Below are positions 10,369 to 19,463 of a DNA stretch of 64,000 nt, in pieces. The stretch is from positions 186,001 through 250,000 of the forward strand of contig NZ_CP084742.1 in assembly GCF_020520285.1 (NCBI RefSeq), written 5' to 3'. This DNA is from Pseudomonas sp. L5B5 (GTDB taxonomy: Bacteria > Pseudomonadota > Gammaproteobacteria > Pseudomonadales > Pseudomonadaceae). Under the pieces are notes generated by a model, which saw only the letters and a program-made list of their open reading frames with translations, ran no database searches and was not told where the DNA came from. Position 1 is the stretch's first letter. The number at the start of each line of letters is the position of its first letter. The translations under genes and the position numbers were made by a program.

Positions 10369-11501
10369 GTGGTGCGAGCATTGGCCTGGTGGGCGCCTAC
10401 GGCAGCGTCGGCCGCCAGGTCGCCCTGCTGTTGGCCGGCAGCGGGCGCTTGCGCCTCGGCGGTCGTGACCGGCAGCAGGCGGAGCAACTGAACCGGCAAC
10501 TGGGCGGGCAGGCCGAGGTCCGCCCCCTGGACCTGTGGGACGAGCACAGCCTGGCGGCGTTCTGTGCAGGCTGCACGCTGGTGATCAACTGTGCCGGCCC
10601 CAGCTACCGGATCCTCGATCGAGTGGCCCGGGCGGCACTGGCTGCCGGGGCCGATTACCTGGACGTCGGTGGTGACGATCCGCTCCATGAACGGCTTCGT
10701 GGTCAGCTGTCGCACGCACGCCGGGCGGTCTTGTCGGCGGGCATGCTGCCGGGGCTCTCCGGGTTGTTCGCCCAACTGCCGGCGCGGGCGTTTCAGCGCA
10801 TCGATGCCATGCGGTGCTATGCCGGTGGCCTGGGGCGTTTGTCCGGTACTGCGGCCGAGGACTTCCTGTTGAGCCTGGGCAACGGGTTCGGCCAGGCGCA
10901 GATGGCCTGGTCCGCAGGCCAGGTGCTGCGCAGCGGCGCGCCCGCCGAGCAACTGCTGGAGCGCGAATGGCTGCCGGTGGCCGGCGTGCAGGCCTATCCC
11001 TACCTGACTTGCGAGCAGCAGCGCTTGTTCGCCGATTTGCAGGTCGGGCATGGCCAGGGTTTCAACCTGTTCGAAGGTGGCCAGCTGGCGGGCGCGTTGC
11101 GGCGCATCCAGGGCTCGGCCCCGGAGTCGCGGCACTCGGCGCAGAACGTCGCCGCGCTGGTCCAGGCCAGCGCCCTGGATGTGGCGGGCCGCCAGCCCTA
11201 TCAAGTGTTGGCAGTGGAGATCGAAGGCTTGCGTGACGGCCGCCAGCAGCAGGCCAGTGCCTGGCTGCGGGCCAGTGATGGCTCGCGCTTGACCGGCAGT
11301 GTCGCGGCCTTCTGTGCCTTGCATTGGGAACGCTTGCCCCTGGGCCTGCATTACGCGGCCCAGGTGCTGGACGCCGGCGCCTGCCTGGAACAGATCCGCC
11401 ACTGGCTGCCGGATACCCGCTGCAGCTTGCCTGGCGAGCACCTTCGCACGGGCTCGGCAGGGCACTGCATTTCCCTGGAAACAGAGGAGGGTGTGCTGTG
11501 A
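10365..11501 (+). CDS. pchK: PchK, thiazolinyl imide reductase of the enantio-pyochelin type
   Basis: 378 residues; ATG overlaps the pchF TGA. The N-terminus has a Rossmann nucleotide-binding motif (GLVGAYGSVG) and looks like the saccharopine-dehydrogenase-like proteins. From family knowledge, PchK reduces the second thiazoline ring to thiazolidine with NADPH on the PchF-bound intermediate, with stereochemistry opposite to PchG. Its position between pchF and pchC, where P. aeruginosa has pchG, supports the enantio-pyochelin assignment. Assignment rests on fold, length and position rather than on alignment. Confidence 0.88.
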   Translation: MSGASIGLVGAYGSVGRQVALLLAGSGRLRLGGRDRQQAEQLNRQLGGQAEVRPLDLWDEHSLAAFCAGCTLVINCAGPSYRILDRVARAALAAGADYLDVGGDDPLHERLRGQLSHARRAVLSAGMLPGLSGLFAQLPARAFQRIDAMRCYAGGLGRLSGTAAEDFLLSLGNGFGQAQMAWSAGQVLRSGAPAEQLLEREWLPVAGVQAYPYLTCEQQRLFADLQVGHGQGFNLFEGGQLAGALRRIQGSAPESRHSAQNVAALVQASALDVAGRQPYQVLAVEIEGLRDGRQQQASAWLRASDGSRLTGSVAAFCALHWERLPLGLHYAAQVLDAGACLEQIRHWLPDTRCSLPGEHLRTGSAGHCISLETEEGVL

Positions 11502-12277
11502 GAAAGGTCCCCAGTGCCTGGCTGCGCCGCTACCCGCAGTCTCGACCGCCGCGATGCCGGCTGGTATGCCTGCCCCACGCCGGTGGCAGCGCCAGTTTCT
11601 TCAACGACTGGCGCGGCCAGCTGCCAGCGGATGTCGAGTTGGTCAGCGTGCAGTACCCGGGGCGCGAAGAGCGTCTTGGGGAAACCTGGCCCGGTAGCCT
11701 GGAGTGGATGGCCGGTACCATCACTCGCGCCCTGTCGGACCTGGCAGAGCGGCCGCTGGTGCTGTTCGGCCACAGCATGGGGGCCGCCGTGGCCTTCGAA
11801 GTCGCCGCGCGTCTGCAACAGCAGGGCGCGGCCCCGCAGCGGCTGATCGTTTCGGCGCATCCGGCGCCCCACCGCCAGCGCCGCAGCGAGTTGCACCTGG
11901 GGCCCGATGCCGGGTTGCTGGCCGATGTGCAGCGGCTTTCCGACGGCCAGCCTTCGCTCCTGGATGACCCCGCCCTGCGTGAGCTGTATCTGCCGGCGCT
12001 GCGTAACGACTATCGACTGATCGAGTCCTATCGGGGCGATTCGAGCCGGACCCTGGACCTGCCGATTAGCGTCTGCCTGGGCGCCGAGGATCGCGAAGTG
12101 GATCAGGACGAGGCGTATGCCTGGGCCGAGACCAGCCGCCAGGTCACTGACTTCCAGACCTTCCCCGGCGGGCATTTCTACCTGCGTGACCAGCAGGGTG
12201 AGGTGCTGCGCCACCTGACGCGGCTGCTGGCCAGCCATGGCGAGCCGGCGTGGCAGTGCTGGCCCTCGACCCCATGA
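11498..12277 (+). CDS. pchC: PchC, type II (editing) thioesterase
   Basis: 259 residues from a GTG start that overlaps the end of pchK by 4 bases (GTGA). A longer in-frame reading upstream is shadow of pchK. It has the type II thioesterase signs CLPHAGGSASFF, QYPGRE and nucleophile elbow GHSMG (Ser93), and a catalytic His in GGHFYL near the C-terminus. Such enzymes remove wrong acyl groups from the carrier domains of PchE and PchF. A run of purines (acagaggagg) about 7 bases upstream is a good ribosome binding site. Confidence 0.93.
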   Translation: MRKVPSAWLRRYPQSRPPRCRLVCLPHAGGSASFFNDWRGQLPADVELVSVQYPGREERLGETWPGSLEWMAGTITRALSDLAERPLVLFGHSMGAAVAFEVAARLQQQGAAPQRLIVSAHPAPHRQRRSELHLGPDAGLLADVQRLSDGQPSLLDDPALRELYLPALRNDYRLIESYRGDSSRTLDLPISVCLGAEDREVDQDEAYAWAETSRQVTDFQTFPGGHFYLRDQQGEVLRHLTRLLASHGEPAWQCWPSTP

Positions 12278-12300
12278 ACCTTTCCTTGATGGACACCGAT

Positions 12301-12624
12301 ATGAAGACACCCGAGCAATGCAGCAGCCTGGACGACGTGCGCTGCGGGATCGACGCGATGGACGAACAGATCATCCAGGCCCTTGGCCGGCGCCTGGCCT
12401 ACGTCAAGGCGGCGGCGCAGTTCAAGCCCACGCAGCAGAGCATCGCCGCTCCGGAGCGGGTCGCGGCGATGTTGCCGCAGCGTCAGCAATGGGCGCAGCA
12501 AGCGGGGCTGGACCCGATGTTCGTGGTGCCGCTGTTCGCCCAGATCATCCACTGGAACATCGCCCAGCAAGTGCGCCATTGGCGTATCGGCCAGGGGCTG
12601 GAGCAAGGAGCGCAAGATGAATGA
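12301..12624 (+). CDS. pchB: PchB, isochorismate pyruvate lyase
   Basis: 107 residues from the chosen ATG. Chorismate-mutase fold enzyme that splits isochorismate into salicylate and pyruvate. With this start, Arg14, Arg31 and Lys42 fall at the numbers known for the active-site residues of P. aeruginosa PchB, and the start MKTPE matches that protein. An upstream in-frame ATG at 12274 overlaps the pchC TGA (ATGA), as at other junctions of this operon, and would add nine residues; initiation there by coupling is possible. It overlaps pchA by 8 bases. Confidence 0.94.
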   Translation: MKTPEQCSSLDDVRCGIDAMDEQIIQALGRRLAYVKAAAQFKPTQQSIAAPERVAAMLPQRQQWAQQAGLDPMFVVPLFAQIIHWNIAQQVRHWRIGQGLEQGAQDE

Positions 12625-14032
12625 AACATGCCGGTCCGGGCTGACCCGGGCGCTGCAGGATGGCGAGGCCCAGGCCCGCCGTGAGGGCCGGGTGGTGCTG
12701 GTGGTGTTCAGCCTGGCGGCTGAACGCCTGGAGCCGTTGCGGTTGTTCGCGGCCAACCGCCAGGTCTTCGGCCAGAGCCTGTTCTGGTCCGGTGGCCAGG
12801 GAGGGCTGGCCCTGGCGGGGTTCGGTTGCACTGAAGAAATCAGCCCGGTGGCCGGTGAGCGTTTTTCTGCCAGCAGCCAGGCCTGGCGCCAGTTGCTGGC
12901 CGAGGCGCATCAGGTGGGGCCCCGCAAGGCCTACCTGTGCGGTGGTTTCTGCTTCGATCCCCAGGGTGCGCGCAGCGCCAAGTGGCAATCGTTCGCCGAG
13001 ACTTCCCTGGTGTTGCCGCGAATCCTGCTGTTGCAAGAGGATGATCAACAGCACTGGCTGTTCAGCCTGTGGCTGGAGCCGGGGGCCGATGTCGCCCATT
13101 GCGCCGCCAGCCTGGTCGCCGAGTGGACCCTGCTGTTGACCCGCTACGCCCATGCGCCGCGCCGGCAACTGCCGTCCTGTATCGAGCAGCAGGACGACAC
13201 CGAGGATGCCGCGCAGTGGCAGGCCACGGTTGCCGGGGCGATCGGGCGGATCGGGGCCGGCGAGTTGAACAAGGTGGTGCTGGCCCGGGAGGTCTGCTTG
13301 CAGGCCGAGCACAACATCCCTTGTGGTCCGTTGCTGGAGAATCTCGAGGCGGCCTATCCCCAGGCCTTCCTGTTTGCCTTCAGCCGCGGTGATCGGTGCT
13401 TCCTGGGGGCCACCCCCGAGCGCCTGGTACGAGTCGCGCGCGGCACCTTGAACACCGTGGCCCTGGCCGGCACGTGTGCCCGGGGCCTGCACGAGCAGCA
13501 GGATGCCGAGCTGGGCCAGACGTTGATGGACAGTGCCAAGGACCGCTACGAGCATGCCCTGGTGGTACAGACCGTGCGGGAAGCCTTGCAACCCTACTGT
13601 GCGATGCTGGAAATCCCCCCCCAGCCGCAGTTGCATCGCCTGGCCCATGTCCAGCATTTGCTGACGCCGGTGCTCGGTCGCTTGCGGCCCCAGGTGGACG
13701 TGCTGCAGCTGGTCAAGGTCCTGCATCCGACGCCGGCGGTGGGCGGTTTGCCCCGGGCCGGGGCCCTGGACTATATCCGCGAGCATGAGGGCCTGGACCG
13801 GGGCTGGTATGCGGCCCCGGTGGGCTGGCTCAATGCCGAGGGTGATGGCGATTTTGCCGTGGCCCTGCGCTCGGCGCTGATCCATGGCAACCAGGCGCAC
13901 CTGTTCGCCGGCTGCGGCATCGTCGCCGAGTCGGACCCGCAGAGTGAGTATCGGGAGACTTGCCTGAAGCTGCGGACCATCGGCGAAGCCCTGCGCCCGC
14001 AACCGGCTTCGCCGGATGTCCAGGCCGTGTGA
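12617..14032 (+). CDS. pchA: PchA, isochorismate synthase (salicylate biosynthesis)
   Basis: 471 residues. Converts chorismate to isochorismate, the first step to salicylate. The chorismate-binding domain is clear: LNKVVLAREV, FLGATPERLV, ALAGT, LHPTPAVGGLP, and C-terminal FAGCGIVAESDP with SEYRET. ATG is inside the end of pchB, so translation is probably coupled. It is the last gene of the operon; the next gene is on the opposite strand and the 3' end runs into an inverted-repeat element at 14038-14151. Longer readings upstream are shadow of pchB. Confidence 0.96.
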   Translation: MNETCRSGLTRALQDGEAQARREGRVVLVVFSLAAERLEPLRLFAANRQVFGQSLFWSGGQGGLALAGFGCTEEISPVAGERFSASSQAWRQLLAEAHQVGPRKAYLCGGFCFDPQGARSAKWQSFAETSLVLPRILLLQEDDQQHWLFSLWLEPGADVAHCAASLVAEWTLLLTRYAHAPRRQLPSCIEQQDDTEDAAQWQATVAGAIGRIGAGELNKVVLAREVCLQAEHNIPCGPLLENLEAAYPQAFLFAFSRGDRCFLGATPERLVRVARGTLNTVALAGTCARGLHEQQDAELGQTLMDSAKDRYEHALVVQTVREALQPYCAMLEIPPQPQLHRLAHVQHLLTPVLGRLRPQVDVLQLVKVLHPTPAVGGLPRAGALDYIREHEGLDRGWYAAPVGWLNAEGDGDFAVALRSALIHGNQAHLFAGCGIVAESDPQSEYRETCLKLRTIGEALRPQPASPDVQAV

Positions 14033-14037
14033 CCCGC

Positions 14038-14151
14038 TGTAGCCGCTGCCGCAGGCTGCGTACGGGCGCGCAGCGCTCGCGAGGGTGGTGGTCTGGCGCT
14101 TGCTGAAGGCCCTGCGGGCCTTGTCGCAGCCTCGCGGGCTCGGCGGCTACA
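14038..14151. repeat. Intergenic inverted repeat between convergent genes, copy A
   Basis: Left arm 14038-14060 (tgtagccgctgccgcaggct and gcg) is matched in reverse by right arm 14125-14151 (cgcagcctcgcgggctcggc then ggctaca). An inner hairpin aggccctgcgggcctt lies at 14107-14122. The family recurs at 19.46, 20.7 and 29.87 kb. It sits between convergent pchA and the hydrolase gene and could stop transcription from both sides; that role is inference. Confidence 0.75.
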
Positions 14152-15049
14152 GGTTTTGCCTGGTGCGCAGCAGGGCCTTGATCGCCGTGGCGTAGTCCTT
14201 GCCGGCCAGGCTCATGCTGTTGTTGTGGGTGCCGCCGGGCACCAGCAGCAATTGCTTCGGTTCCAGGGCAGTCTTGAACAGTTCCTGGCTCAGGCGCGGC
14301 GGTACGTAATCGTCTTTCAGGCCGTGAACCACCAGCAACGGCATGCCGATTTCGCGGATCTTGTCGATGGAGTCGAACTTCTGCGACATCAGCCAGCGCA
14401 CCGGCAGGGAAGTCTTGGTAACGGCCCTTGCGGCGTCGCCCAGGGTGGTGAAGGTGGACTCGACGATCAGCCCTCGCGCCGCCGCCGGGCGTTGCTCGCT
14501 AGTGGCCTGGCGGCCGAGCTCGGCGGCCAGGTCGATGGCCACCGCGCCACCCAGGGAGTGGCCGTAGATCAGGCGCTTGCCCGCATCTGGCTGCAGCACC
14601 ATGAGGCGCTCCCAGGCAACGCGGGCGTCTTCATAGACACTGGTCTCGGAGGGCAGCTCGCCATGGCTCTGGCCAAAACCCCGGTAGTCGATGGCCAGCA
14701 CCGAGTAGCCCAGGGCGTGCAGTTGCTCGATGCGAAACAGCTGGCCGGTGAGGTTCCAGCGCACCCCGTGCAGATAGAGGATCGCTGGTGCATCGGCACG
14801 TTGTGCCGGCCACCACCAGGCGTGGATGTTCTGTCCGGCCTTGAAGCTTTTCGGCTTGAGCTCGAACTCCTGCACCGTGCTTGGCAGGCCGCGGTACCAG
14901 CCGGCGGTGCCCGGCTCGATGCGAAACACCAGCTGGCGTTCCTTGTGTTCGAGCACGGCGCAGCTCACCGGCAGGCCAACGACCAGCGCGGTCATGCACA
15001 GCAGGGGAAACCAGCGACGGCGCAGGCGCTGGAGCAGGGGCGGGGACAT
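14147..15049 (-). CDS. Alpha/beta hydrolase, membrane-anchored or exported
   Basis: 300 residues from ATG at 15049; a longer reading to 15148 has no support. The N-terminus is basic then hydrophobic, ending in VSCAVLEHKE: a signal anchor or poor lipoprotein signal. The hydrolase domain follows with ILYLHGVRWN (oxyanion region), nucleophile elbow GHSLGG and an acid/His pair in HGLKDDYVP and GGTHNN. This resembles the DUF-like serine hydrolases related to BEM46/Fsh. Substrate unknown. Its stop lies within the right arm of repeat copy A. It converges with pchA and is divergent from nothing visible, so probably a single gene. Confidence 0.8.
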   Translation of the reverse strand: MSPPLLQRLRRRWFPLLCMTALVVGLPVSCAVLEHKERQLVFRIEPGTAGWYRGLPSTVQEFELKPKSFKAGQNIHAWWWPAQRADAPAILYLHGVRWNLTGQLFRIEQLHALGYSVLAIDYRGFGQSHGELPSETSVYEDARVAWERLMVLQPDAGKRLIYGHSLGGAVAIDLAAELGRQATSEQRPAAARGLIVESTFTTLGDAARAVTKTSLPVRWLMSQKFDSIDKIREIGMPLLVVHGLKDDYVPPRLSQELFKTALEPKQLLLVPGGTHNNSMSLAGKDYATAIKALLRTRQNL

Positions 15050-15215
15050 GGAAGGCTTCACTAGACAACAGTCGAAGACGCGTTTTACCAGATGTGCCGG
15101 GAGGACTGTGGGAGTTTCTGCGCAGCGGTCGGTGACAAGGGTTGGCAAATGTTACGCAAGGGTGGCAAGCGCCGTGGCCACCCGCTGTCGGCGTGGCCAC
15201 GACGAGGTCGGGGCT

Positions 15216-17636
15216 TTAGAAGTTCCAGCGGGTGCTGAGCATCAGGTTCCGCGGGTCGCCGTAGTACGACGAGTTGTAGAAGCCGATGTTGGTGAAATAC
15301 TTCTTGTCGAGCAGGTTGTTGACGTTGAGGGTGGCAGAGACGTTCTCGGTGATCTGGTAGCGGGCCATCAGGTCCACCAACCAGTACGGGTCCTGGGCGA
15401 ATTTTTCCTCGGTGCCCTTGCCGTAGTTGCTGAGGATCTTCCAGCCAGTGCCCTGCCAGCGCACGCCGCTGCCCAGGGTCAGCTTGTCGAGGCTGCCGGT
15501 CAGCTTGTAGCTGGTGTAGAGGTTGACCTGGTCTTCCGGTTCCCAGGTGGAGACCTTGGCCCCGCTCTGGTCGCGAATGATCTTGTGGGTGTAGCCGGCC
15601 TGCAGTTGCCAGCCGGGAGCGAGCTCGCCGGAGATTTCCGCTTCATACCCCTTGGCCTTGGACTTGATGCCCTTGGACGCATAGTCCAGGCCGGGGGTGG
15701 TGGGGTTGGCGTTGTAGGCCAGGTCATCCACCGGGCGGTTTTCTTCATGCACTTCGAAATAGGCCAGGCTGGAGTTCAGGCGGCCGTCGAAGAACTCGCC
15801 CTTGAGGCCCACCTCGTAGTTGGTGCCTTCGTCGGGCTTGAGCACCTTGTCGTTGCGGTCGCGGTAGTCGTCCTGGGGCAGGTAGATCTCGGTGTAGCTG
15901 GCATAGACGGAGAAGTTCTGGTTGAGGTCGTAGACCACCCCGGCGTAGGGAATGATCTTGCCGGTGTCCTTGGTCTGGCTGGTGCCGCTGACCTCGTAGT
16001 TGTTGACCCGGCTGCCCAGCAGCAACGAAAGGTCGTCGTTGAGGCTGAAGCGCGCAGTCATGTAGCCGGCGCTCTGGCGGGTGGTCTCGTCGTTCTTCTT
16101 GGTCATGCTGCCCCAATCTGGCTTGGGGCTGTGCCCGTTCCAGTTGAAGTAGTCGTAGAAGTTGTTGTGATTGGTGGCGCTGGTGAAATCCCGGCCTTTC
16201 CAGTGAGAGTTGGAGATCGACGCTCCCACCACCAGCTGATGCTCGCGTCCCAGCAGGTCAAAGGGGCCCGTGGCATAGAGATCCCCGCTGTCGCTGACGG
16301 TTTCACCGGTGTACTTGCGGGTCAGCAGCGAGGCGATGCCGGTCTCGGCGTTTGGCGACATCAACGAACCCAGGGGCGCGTTGTAGCCATTGATCTGGTG
16401 GTTGTACTGGGCCTTGGCCACCCAGCCGTTAGCGAAGCTGTGCTCCAGGGTGCTGAACACCGTGCGGGTGTATTGCGACCAGCGACTCCAGCTCGCGCCG
16501 TTGTTGTAGGAGCGCGAGGTGCTGATGGCGTTGCCCTTGGAGTCGTACAGCGAGCTGCTGCCCGACCAGCTGGAACCCTTGGGGTCGTTGTCCTGATAGT
16601 CGGCGCCGACGGTGAGCAGGGTGTCCGGTGACAGGTCGAACTCGAGGATGCCGTAGTAGACGCTGGTCTGGCGCTGGTAGTGGTCAAGGAAGGACTTCTT
16701 GTCCTGATAGGCGGCGACCATCCGTCCGCGGACATTGCCGCTGTCGGTCAGGGGACCACTGACATCGACCTGCGAGCGGTAGTTGTCCCAGGAACCGGCC
16801 CCCAGGTCGATGTGCCCGGCGAATTCGGCGGTGGGTTTCTTGCGCACCATGTTGATGGTGCCGCCGGGGCCCCCGGCACCGGTGAGCAGGCCGGTGGCGC
16901 CCTTGAGGATTTCCACGCGGTCATAGATCACCGTGTCGGTGAGGGTATGGCCCGAGGAGTACTGCGCGTCCTGCAGGATCGGAATCCCGTCGTACTGGAA
17001 GTTCTGAATGGCAAAGCCGCGGGAGAAGTAACTGGTGCGGTCACTGTCGTAGGTGGCCACGGTGATGCCCGGGGTATGGCGCATCACGTCGTCGATGGAG
17101 TTGAGGCCGAAATCGTCCATGGCCTGGCGGGTGACCACCGAGATCGACTGCGGGGTTTCCCTCGGTGTCAGCACCAGCCGGGTGGCGGTGGCGATGGTGC
17201 CCGGAGTGTAGGAACCGCTGCCTTCGGTGACGGTGCCCAGCTGGTTGGTGGTGACCGTGGTTGGTCCCAGTTCGACCCGTTCACCGCCGCTGGCCTGTAC
17301 TACCCGATAGCCTGTGCCCTCGGCCACGGCTTGCAGGCCCAGGGGTTTCAGCAGGCGCTGCAGGCCTTCGTCCACGCTGAAACGGCCATTCAGGCCGGTG
17401 CTGCGCTTGCCGGCACTGAGGCTGGCGTCGATGGCGATCATGCTTGCCGACTGCTGCCCGAAGGCGCCCAGCACCTGGTCCAGGTTGCCCGGGGCAATGG
17501 CGTAGTCGCGCTGCTGGCGGTCGGTCATGGCGGCGCTGGGTTCGGCGGCCAGCAGCGGTAGGCTGGTGCTGGCGATGGACAGGCCGATGATGACCGGGCG
17601 CAAGGCCGCGGCAAGGGGCGTGAGGCGAATGTGCAT
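15216..17636 (-). CDS. TonB-dependent siderophore receptor with N-terminal signalling (STN) domain
   Basis: 806 residues. After a signal peptide (cleavage about LLAAEP) comes an STN domain (DYAIAPGNLDQVLGAFGQQS and on to about residue 110), then a plug with TPRETPQSISVVTRQAM and a 22-strand barrel ending in aromatic Phe (STRWNF), as outer-membrane proteins do. The layout is that of FpvA/FhuE/FoxA-type ferrisiderophore receptors which signal to an anti-sigma factor. The sigma and anti-sigma genes lie directly upstream on the same strand, 116 bases apart. The ligand cannot be told from sequence; as it lies beside the pyochelin operon but carries STN and FecIR partners, it is more likely for another (xeno)siderophore. 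Confidence 0.9.
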   Translation of the reverse strand: MHIRLTPLAAALRPVIIGLSIASTSLPLLAAEPSAAMTDRQQRDYAIAPGNLDQVLGAFGQQSASMIAIDASLSAGKRSTGLNGRFSVDEGLQRLLKPLGLQAVAEGTGYRVVQASGGERVELGPTTVTTNQLGTVTEGSGSYTPGTIATATRLVLTPRETPQSISVVTRQAMDDFGLNSIDDVMRHTPGITVATYDSDRTSYFSRGFAIQNFQYDGIPILQDAQYSSGHTLTDTVIYDRVEILKGATGLLTGAGGPGGTINMVRKKPTAEFAGHIDLGAGSWDNYRSQVDVSGPLTDSGNVRGRMVAAYQDKKSFLDHYQRQTSVYYGILEFDLSPDTLLTVGADYQDNDPKGSSWSGSSSLYDSKGNAISTSRSYNNGASWSRWSQYTRTVFSTLEHSFANGWVAKAQYNHQINGYNAPLGSLMSPNAETGIASLLTRKYTGETVSDSGDLYATGPFDLLGREHQLVVGASISNSHWKGRDFTSATNHNNFYDYFNWNGHSPKPDWGSMTKKNDETTRQSAGYMTARFSLNDDLSLLLGSRVNNYEVSGTSQTKDTGKIIPYAGVVYDLNQNFSVYASYTEIYLPQDDYRDRNDKVLKPDEGTNYEVGLKGEFFDGRLNSSLAYFEVHEENRPVDDLAYNANPTTPGLDYASKGIKSKAKGYEAEISGELAPGWQLQAGYTHKIIRDQSGAKVSTWEPEDQVNLYTSYKLTGSLDKLTLGSGVRWQGTGWKILSNYGKGTEEKFAQDPYWLVDLMARYQITENVSATLNVNNLLDKKYFTNIGFYNSSYYGDPRNLMLSTRWNF

Positions 17637-17752
17637 AGGGAAAATCCGTGGGTTGAGAAGGGTTGGCGCTGAGCTGTTTTCCAGCTTCTTCCCTGGTCTT
17701 GATGCACGAGATTGAAAAAACTGCCGCCGTCCTGAAAAAAAACCGCAAAAGA

Positions 17753-18736
17753 TCAGGCAGCGTCCACGGAGGCCCAGTAACCCATCACCCGCCGGATGCG
17801 AATGGGCAGGGTCTTGGCCAGCAGGTCTAGGCTGGCGTCCGGCTGGTCCAGGGAGAACGAGCCGGAGACCCGCAACCCGGCGACCTCGGCGGCGCAGCGC
17901 AGCAGACCGGGGCGATAGCGGTCGAGTTCGGCGATCACCTCCCCCAGAGGCTGGCGTTCGGCAATCAGCAGGCCCTGGGTCCAGGCGCTGGCCGAGGCGG
18001 GCACGGCGAGCACCGCGCCGATCCGTTGTTGGCCGATATCCACTTGCTGGCCCGGACCCAGTTCCAGCAGGGGCGCGTGGGCGGTGCTCACCGAGCCGCT
18101 GCCGGCCAGCAGTTGCACCCGGGTGCCGTCGATGCCCGGCAAGCCAACGCTGAGGATCAGCCGGGAGCGGGGGGCCAGGTGGATGCGCCCATCGAGGGTG
18201 GCAATGCGCAGTGGCGCGGCGTTGCCCAGGGTCAGCAGCAGGCGGCCGCTGTTGAGCCGCAGTTGCAGGCCCTGGGGGCTGGCCTGCTGGTCGAGGCTGG
18301 TGCGGGTGTCCAGTTGCAGGCTGGCGCCCGCGGCCAGTTGCAATTGGCGGCGCTCGCCGGTAGCGGTGTGGTAGTCGCTGAACAACTGTGGCAACAGCAG
18401 CCGTTCACGCACGCCCCAACTGCTGGCGGCCACCACGCCAAGGCCGACGAACCCCTTGAGCAGGGTGCGCCGCCCTGGGTGGCTGCGGGCCTGCAGCAGT
18501 TGCCGGGCGTGGGGCGCGGACAGGCTGCTGGTGCTGGCGCGCAGGTCCTGGCCGATCCCGGCCAGGCGCTGCCAGGCCAGTTCATGCTGCGGGTCGGCCC
18601 GGCGCCAGGCCAGGCAGGCGGCCTGCTGCTCGGGGTTGCTGAGGCCCGATTGCAACAGCACCAGCCACTCCAGGGCCTGGTCCAGCACTCGCTGTTCCAC
18701 CGCGCCCTGATCGTCCACCGGCTGAAAGGCGTTCAT
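17753..18736 (-). CDS. FecR-type anti-sigma factor
   Basis: 327 residues. N-terminal cytoplasmic DUF4880-like region (ALEWLVLLQSGLS, then WRRADPQHELAWQRL), one membrane segment near residues 95-112 (LLKGFVGLGVVAASSWGV), then the periplasmic FecR domain (YHTATGERRQLQLAAGASLQ). It would hold the partner sigma factor and receive the signal from the STN domain of the receptor downstream. Its ATG overlaps the sigma-factor stop (ATGA), so the two are translationally coupled. Readings extending to 19414 in this frame are shadow of the sigma gene. Confidence 0.92.
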   Translation of the reverse strand: MNAFQPVDDQGAVEQRVLDQALEWLVLLQSGLSNPEQQAACLAWRRADPQHELAWQRLAGIGQDLRASTSSLSAPHARQLLQARSHPGRRTLLKGFVGLGVVAASSWGVRERLLLPQLFSDYHTATGERRQLQLAAGASLQLDTRTSLDQQASPQGLQLRLNSGRLLLTLGNAAPLRIATLDGRIHLAPRSRLILSVGLPGIDGTRVQLLAGSGSVSTAHAPLLELGPGQQVDIGQQRIGAVLAVPASASAWTQGLLIAERQPLGEVIAELDRYRPGLLRCAAEVAGLRVSGSFSLDQPDASLDLLAKTLPIRIRRVMGYWASVDAA

Positions 18737-19242
18737 CCCGGGTACACCGCCGCGTAGCAGTGGCGGTAGGCCTTGAGCATGGCTTTCTGCACCACGTTGA
18801 CCGAGAGCTGCAGGCGTTCGGCAATCTGCGGGTAGGTCAGGCCTTCGAGCTGGGACAGCAGGAACACCTCGCGCACCCGGCTGCCCAGCCCGTCCAGCAC
18901 CTGGCCCACGGCATCCAGGGCTTCGAGCACCAACAGGCGGGTTTCCGGCGAGGACTGGTGCTGCGGCTCCAGCTGCGCCAGGGATTCCAGGTACGCGCGC
19001 TCCAGGGCCTGGCGACGGAAATATTGCCCGCACAGGCGGCTGGCCACGGTGTTGAGGTAGGCCCGGGGTTCGCGCAGCACGGGCAGTTGCTCGCTGCGCA
19101 GAATGCGCACAAAGGTGTCCTGGGCCAGGTCCATGGCCTGATCCTGGTTGCCGAGCTTGCGTCGCAACAGTTGCACCACCCAGTTGTGATGCTGGACGTA
19201 GAGCTCGCCCACGGCGTGCTGTAGCGAAGGGTTGGGCTCCAT
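18733..19242 (-). CDS. ECF sigma factor, FecI/iron-starvation type
   Basis: 169 residues from ATG at 19242 (MEPNPSLQ). Region 2 is seen in DLAQDTFVRILRSEQL and LREPRAYLNTVASRL; region 4 in LSQLEGLTYPQIAERLQLSV. An upstream ATG at 19299 would add 19 residues, but that codon lies inside a Fur-like palindrome, so I prefer the inner start. It would direct transcription of the receptor gene when the ferrisiderophore is bound. Same-strand order sigma, anti-sigma, receptor is the standard cell-surface signalling cassette. Confidence 0.92.
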   Translation of the reverse strand: MEPNPSLQHAVGELYVQHHNWVVQLLRRKLGNQDQAMDLAQDTFVRILRSEQLPVLREPRAYLNTVASRLCGQYFRRQALERAYLESLAQLEPQHQSSPETRLLVLEALDAVGQVLDGLGSRVREVFLLSQLEGLTYPQIAERLQLSVNVVQKAMLKAYRHCYAAVYPG

Positions 19243-19284
19243 CGATAAGGGTTCCAGGGCCGAGGCGGGCAAAAGGGCGTTTAT

Positions 19285-19303
19285 GGTAATGCTTCTCATT
19301 AGT
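19285..19303. promoter_or_regulatory. Fur box candidate upstream of the ECF sigma gene
   Basis: The bases ggtaatgcttctcattag contain the palindrome TAATG-ctt c-CATTA (19287-19301), close to the Fur consensus of paired NAT(A/T)AT-type hexamers. It sits about 45 bases before the chosen sigma start. Iron repression of the sigma gene is the known pattern for this family. Confidence 0.6.
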
Positions 19304-19463
19304 GGGTGCTTGAATTTTTATCGTGGCTCGCCAGCGCTTGTCGTCATCCGCCTGTGGACGTGCCAGGGTTTGGATGCGGCACGCGCGCTGTATGAAGAAC
19401 AAGTGGGCGAGCAATGGGGCGCGACCGTGACCGAGCAGTGTTTTGTGCGATCAGCAGTGGAGC

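Noticed and set aside
14156..16631. Plus-strand frames of 300-600 residues over the hydrolase and receptor genes
   Set aside because: Low-complexity Gly/Ala/Val/Gln content and full overlap with genes on the other strand.
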